Below are positions 6,587 through 9,132 of a stretch of 9,132 nt of DNA, piece after piece. Below the pieces are notes generated by a model. It saw only the letters and a list, made by a program, of their open reading frames with translations. It was not told the DNA's origin and searched no databases. How positions within the stretch are numbered: position 1 is the stretch's first letter; every line of letters begins with the position of its first letter. Location: the NCBI GenBank assembly GCA_023248095.1, contig JAHFFF010000016.1, positions 8,154-17,285 of the forward strand, given 5' to 3'. The position numbers and the translations under genes were made by a program. This DNA is from Candidatus Omnitrophota bacterium. Lineage in GTDB: Bacteria > Omnitrophota > Gorgyraeia > 1-14-0-20-64-10.

Positions 6587-7846
6587 TTAGGGTGTGCTGC
6601 TGGGAACGAGATCTAAAACGATCAGGCGCTGGCCGGAGGCCTCTCCCTCCGATCCTTGCTCCTCCACATGCTCCAGCTTCCCCAACGCCTGTAGGCCGTC
6701 CAGGAAGAGATCCACCCGCTCCGGTTCCATCAGCAACTCATGGTGGATAATCGGAAAGGGTGTCTGCACCTCCTGCATCGGGATCTCGGCAATCAGGTGG
6801 AGGATCGCCTGGTGCGCTGAATTGATATCGCGCACCTTGAGGCGAACGCGGGTCCGAGCCGCCGGCAATGGCGGACGGATCGGTTCCGGCAATTGCCCAG
6901 GGAGGAGCGGCCCTACCTGCACTGCCGGTGCCTTCGGCAGAGAACGTTCCTCTAGGCCAGCGCCAGAGGACACAACTTCACGCCTCTTCGCATATTCCAC
7001 ACGGGCAGATTCCATTGAAGGTGGAAGACTCGCGTTGGGAATCGGCGTCACGCGGGCTTGACCTTCGACCACCAAGTAGGCATCGTTCGTGTCAGTCCGG
7101 GACGCATTGACCGTTAATGCATCGTGCCCCACCGAACGATCGGCGTTTTCCGATTCGTTACGCTCCCTCTTTCCTGGCGCAGGCGCGGACGCCCCTAGTG
7201 CCACCGGCAATTTTTGAGATTCCGGAAGCGGTTGAACGTACGCCGCTTTCTCTTCCTTCACTGAATCAGCCACGTCATTTTTAACAGCTTCCTCGACCTG
7301 TAACCTTTGGGCCAGTTCGCTGCGCCCTGCCGCCTCCGGCGCAGGCGGAGCTGTTTTCAACCTGGTTGATCCATCCTTTTCCACCAGCGGCGCCGGGAAC
7401 TGAGATTTTTCCGGCATAAGCCGCTTCTTCAACTCATCCCACTCCGGCCCCTGTTGTAAGGCGGGAGGAAGCTCCTCCTGCGAGACCATTTGTTTATTCA
7501 ACATGGGCGCGGTGTGGTGCGACACCTGCACCGCTAAAAGAACTACCGCAACGGTGGCCACCGCCCCGGCAGGAACCTTGAAGTACCACGGTTCCAAGAG
7601 CCGCTGACGAAATCGCACCCAGGGCGAGACCGCCTCTATGCGTTGCCAAACCTTCTGCCGGAACTCCAACGGAACCATCGACTCCGGCAACTCCTTCAGG
7701 CCCTTCACCATCTCCTGCAAGGCCTTCAGCTCCGTCGTACAGGCCGCGCAAGCGCTGAGATGCTGCTCGACTGCGCCCCTTTGCTCAGCAGAGAGCTCTT
7801 CCTCTAAGTACGGCGATAATTGCCCCCGGCAAAGGGAACAGTTCAT
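6587..7846 (-). CDS. Membrane-bound zinc-finger anti-sigma factor with long periplasmic domain
   Basis: 419 residues from the ATG at 7846, which overlaps the sigma stop codon (ATGA, 7846-7843) and has AGGAGGG five bases upstream (7858-7852). A longer in-frame reading to 7930 is only sigma-gene sequence. The N-terminus is a zinc-binding anti-sigma domain (zf-HC2 type): C3xxC6, then H29xxxC33xxC36. One transmembrane segment follows at about 91-108 (VPAGAVATVAVVLLAVQV). Residues 110-330 are a Pro/Glu/Lys-rich, low-complexity periplasmic region. A compact domain at 331-414 (RVRLKVRDINSAHQAILHLI, then FPIIHHELLM, ending LIVLDLV) resembles the DUF2275-like tails of some zf-HC2 proteins, though I am unsure of that family. 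It should hold the linked sigma factor inactive at the inner membrane, with the external domain sensing an envelope signal; the signal is unknown. Confidence 0.88.
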   Translation of the reverse strand: MNCSLCRGQLSPYLEEELSAEQRGAVEQHLSACAACTTELKALQEMVKGLKELPESMVPLEFRQKVWQRIEAVSPWVRFRQRLLEPWYFKVPAGAVATVAVVLLAVQVSHHTAPMLNKQMVSQEELPPALQQGPEWDELKKRLMPEKSQFPAPLVEKDGSTRLKTAPPAPEAAGRSELAQRLQVEEAVKNDVADSVKEEKAAYVQPLPESQKLPVALGASAPAPGKRERNESENADRSVGHDALTVNASRTDTNDAYLVVEGQARVTPIPNASLPPSMESARVEYAKRREVVSSGAGLEERSLPKAPAVQVGPLLPGQLPEPIRPPLPAARTRVRLKVRDINSAHQAILHLIAEIPMQEVQTPFPIIHHELLMEPERVDLFLDGLQALGKLEHVEEQGSEGEASGQRLIVLDLVPSSTP

Positions 7847-8457
7847 TGGAGCCCTCCTGCCAGCCGCCCCCGCAACATGGCCCGGGCGCGGTGGAGCCGA
7901 GACTTGATGGTGCCCACCCGCCCCCCGCAAATCTCGGCAATCTCCTCGTAGGATAATCCCCTCATGTCACGAAGCACCACAACCGTCCGGAAGGGAACGG
8001 GCAATTGTTCCAGGGCCTCCAAAATCTTCGACCGCAACTCCGATCGGGCCGCCTCCTCACGCGGGCCCGGCGCCGGGTCCGCAATCTGCGCCGACGGCGG
8101 ATCTTCTTCCCCTTCGGGATCCGCCGGCTCATCCAAGGAGACCGTCAGCGAAACCCGGTGGCGTGCGTACCAGCGCCGGCGGTGCAGGATGAGGTTGAGG
8201 GTGATCCGATACAGCCAGGTCCGGAAGGCCGCCTCCTCACGAAAGGCCGACAGAGAACGCCAGGCCCGAGTGAAGGCATCCTGCGCCAGATCCAACGCGT
8301 CCTCATGCCGTCCCAACATCCGATACGCCACCGTAACCACCTCCCGCTCATATCGCTCCATGAGCGTGTCGAAAGCGCCCTTGTCTCCCGCCTTGGCACG
8401 ACGGACTAGTTCCCCATCGGAAACTACAACCTGGGGAGATTCACCGGCCTCCGCCAT
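7843..8457 (-). CDS. ECF-family RNA polymerase sigma factor (RpoE-like)
   Basis: 204 residues, the usual length of group 4 (ECF) sigma factors. Region 2 spans about 14-97: ALDLAQDAFTRAWRSLSAF (54-72) contacts core polymerase and the -10 element, then FRTWLYRITLNL (78-89). A charged Pro/Glu/Asp-rich linker (107-137) replaces region 3. Region 4 spans about 142-197, with LEQLPVPFRTVVVLRDM and the helix-turn-helix GLSYEEIAEICGGRVGTIKS (167-186), which reads the -35 element. GGGGAG lies four bases upstream of the ATG at 8457. The 3' end overlaps the anti-sigma gene by four bases, the classic arrangement of a cognate pair. An ECF-type promoter directly upstream indicates self-activation. The regulon probably includes the GspB-like/VIT-VWA genes, which have a matching promoter; that is inference. 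Confidence 0.95.
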   Translation of the reverse strand: MAEAGESPQVVVSDGELVRRAKAGDKGAFDTLMERYEREVVTVAYRMLGRHEDALDLAQDAFTRAWRSLSAFREEAAFRTWLYRITLNLILHRRRWYARHRVSLTVSLDEPADPEGEEDPPSAQIADPAPGPREEAARSELRSKILEALEQLPVPFRTVVVLRDMRGLSYEEIAEICGGRVGTIKSRLHRARAMLRGRLAGGLQ

Positions 8458-8474
8458 GCGTCTCCCCAGAAGAA

Positions 8475-8502
8475 TAAGACCCCGTCGGCCTCAACAAGTT
8501 CC
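8475..8502 (-). promoter_or_regulatory. Predicted autoregulatory ECF promoter of the sigma/anti-sigma operon
   Basis: On the minus strand GGAACTT (8502-8496) is followed by a 15-base spacer and GTCTTA (8480-8475), close to the RpoE-type consensus. Transcription would start near 8469, leaving a leader of roughly 12 bases that just includes the GGGGAG ribosome site. Its match to the second promoter at 6532-6559 supports recognition by the same sigma factor. Confidence 0.75.
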
Positions 8503-8537
8503 CCAAAGACTCCTCCGTGCGAATCAATAAAGTCTCC

Positions 8538-8566
8538 TTGACGCTCTTGGTTTTCTCCTCCATACT
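8538..8566 (+). promoter_or_regulatory. Predicted housekeeping (sigma-70 type) promoter of the PilZ-PilT gene
   Basis: TTGACG (8538-8543), a 17-base spacer and CATACT (8561-8566) match the -35/-10 consensus at five and four of six positions with ideal spacing. A start near 8573 gives a leader of about 19 bases. The leader has only a weak GAAAG-type ribosome site. The promoter is divergent from that of the sigma operon. Confidence 0.6.
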
Positions 8567-8591
8567 AACATGCGAAAGATCTTCTTGCTGA

Positions 8592-9132
8592 ATGGATCCG
8601 AAAGCGGCTGAAAAAGAACCCATAAAGGAAGCTGCAGAGCAGCCCATCGCCGAGAAGCGTCGAGCCTATCGGATACCGCTGGCCTGCCCCATTTCTTACC
8701 AAGTTCTCGAGGGGACCGTACCGTCGGGACCTGCCTTGCCGGGAACCACGGTGGACATCAGCAGCCAAGGAACCCTCATCCGCACCAATCAACCGTTGGT
8801 CCTAGGCGGTCGCTATCAATTACACATCCAGGTCCCAGGAGAACGAACCACACTCCAAGCGGTTGCGCGCGTGGTCCGTGTCGAGGAGGAAGAACCCGCC
8901 CAAAAATACCTGATCGGCTTCTTCTTCCAAAAGGTGGAACCCCCCGAGGCAGTGGAATTCCTCAGCCGGCTGGAATCCTTGGATCTGCGGCAGATCTTGG
9001 AAACCCTTTTATCGATGAAGGGATCGGACCTTCATCTGACCACCGGCCGGCCTCCCATCGCGCGAGTCCGAGGCCGGCTCACCCCGCTCGAACGGCCCCC
9101 CTTCCGGGCCAATGAGATTCGGGCGCTGTTGT
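8592..9132 (+). CDS. pilT: PilZ domain fused to PilT-type pilus retraction ATPase (partial, 3' end outside window)
   Basis: Open from the ATG at 8592 to the right edge (180 codons seen). An in-frame TGA (8589-8591) immediately precedes the ATG, so the start cannot be further upstream. Residues 22-126 are a PilZ domain with both cyclic-di-GMP-binding signatures: RRAYR (23-27, RxxxR) and DISSQG (55-60, DxSxxG). From about residue 127, LDLRQILETLLSMKGSDLHL, then TTGRPPIARVRGRLTPLE, is the N-terminal signature of PilT-family ATPases that power pilus retraction; the SDLHL motif is characteristic. The Walker motifs would lie beyond the window, so PilT, PilU or another relative cannot be told apart. 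The fusion would let cyclic-di-GMP act directly on the motor; this is inference. It is transcribed divergently from the sigma operon. Confidence 0.88.
   Translation, partial: MDPKAAEKEPIKEAAEQPIAEKRRAYRIPLACPISYQVLEGTVPSGPALPGTTVDISSQGTLIRTNQPLVLGGRYQLHIQVPGERTTLQAVARVVRVEEEEPAQKYLIGFFFQKVEPPEAVEFLSRLESLDLRQILETLLSMKGSDLHLTTGRPPIARVRGRLTPLERPPFRANEIRALL

Noticed and set aside
7847..7930. Longer N-terminus for the anti-sigma factor starting at 7930
   Set aside because: The extra residues are an out-of-frame reading of sigma region 4. The ATG at 7846 has a strong ribosome site and a standard ATGA overlap, and the zinc-finger cysteines begin right after it.
8441..8647. 68-codon minus-strand frame overlapping the sigma gene start, as a possible leader peptide
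   Set aside because: It has no Shine-Dalgarno sequence, begins inside the PilZ-PilT coding region, and lies mostly upstream of the predicted sigma transcription start near 8469.

Overview
The window is a compact, GC-rich (estimated near 60%, not computed) bacterial locus. Envelope functions dominate: a zinc-finger anti-sigma factor with a membrane segment, a GspB/PilP-like protein, type IV pilus ATPase sequence and CcmI-like sequence all point to a Gram-negative organism. The mix would fit lineages such as Nitrospirota, Methylomirabilota (NC10) or former Deltaproteobacteria, but the sequence alone does not settle the phylum. There are no RNA genes, CRISPR arrays, insertion sequences or integration scars, and no gene-free stretch above 135 bases.

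Layout. From about 8457 down to base 1, eight genes lie head to tail on the minus strand: an ECF sigma factor, its zinc-binding anti-sigma factor (ATGA overlap), a GspB/PilP-like single-pass protein, a secreted VIT-VWA protein, a large beta-rich secreted protein with a C-terminal hydrophobic and Arg-rich tail, a small membrane protein carrying a CcmI/CycH-type C-terminal domain, a DUF212 (divergent PAP2) protein, and the start of a membrane-anchored, probably TPR protein that runs off the left edge. Most gaps are 5-36 bases. The exception is an 86-base gap between the anti-sigma gene and the GspB-like gene. On the plus strand, from 8592 to the right edge, is the 5' part of a PilZ-PilT fusion gene.

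Regulation. The best signal is a pair of near-identical ECF-type promoter sequences on the minus strand. One is immediately upstream of the sigma gene (GGAACTT, 15-base spacer, GTCTTA; 8475-8502). The other is in the only sizeable gap of the gene run, upstream of the GspB-like gene (GGAACCT, 15-base spacer, GTCTGA; 6532-6559). They share 22 of 30 positions. The simplest model is that the sigma factor drives its own operon and the adjacent envelope operon, held in check by the membrane-bound anti-sigma factor. The PilZ-PilT gene instead has a housekeeping-type promoter (TTGACG, 17 bases, CATACT). An 11-bp perfect inverted repeat encloses the ATG of the CcmI-like gene and may limit its translation.

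Taken together, the window looks like an autoregulated sigma/anti-sigma switch controlling a set of exported proteins next to pilus-motor machinery. I do not recognise it as a named system.
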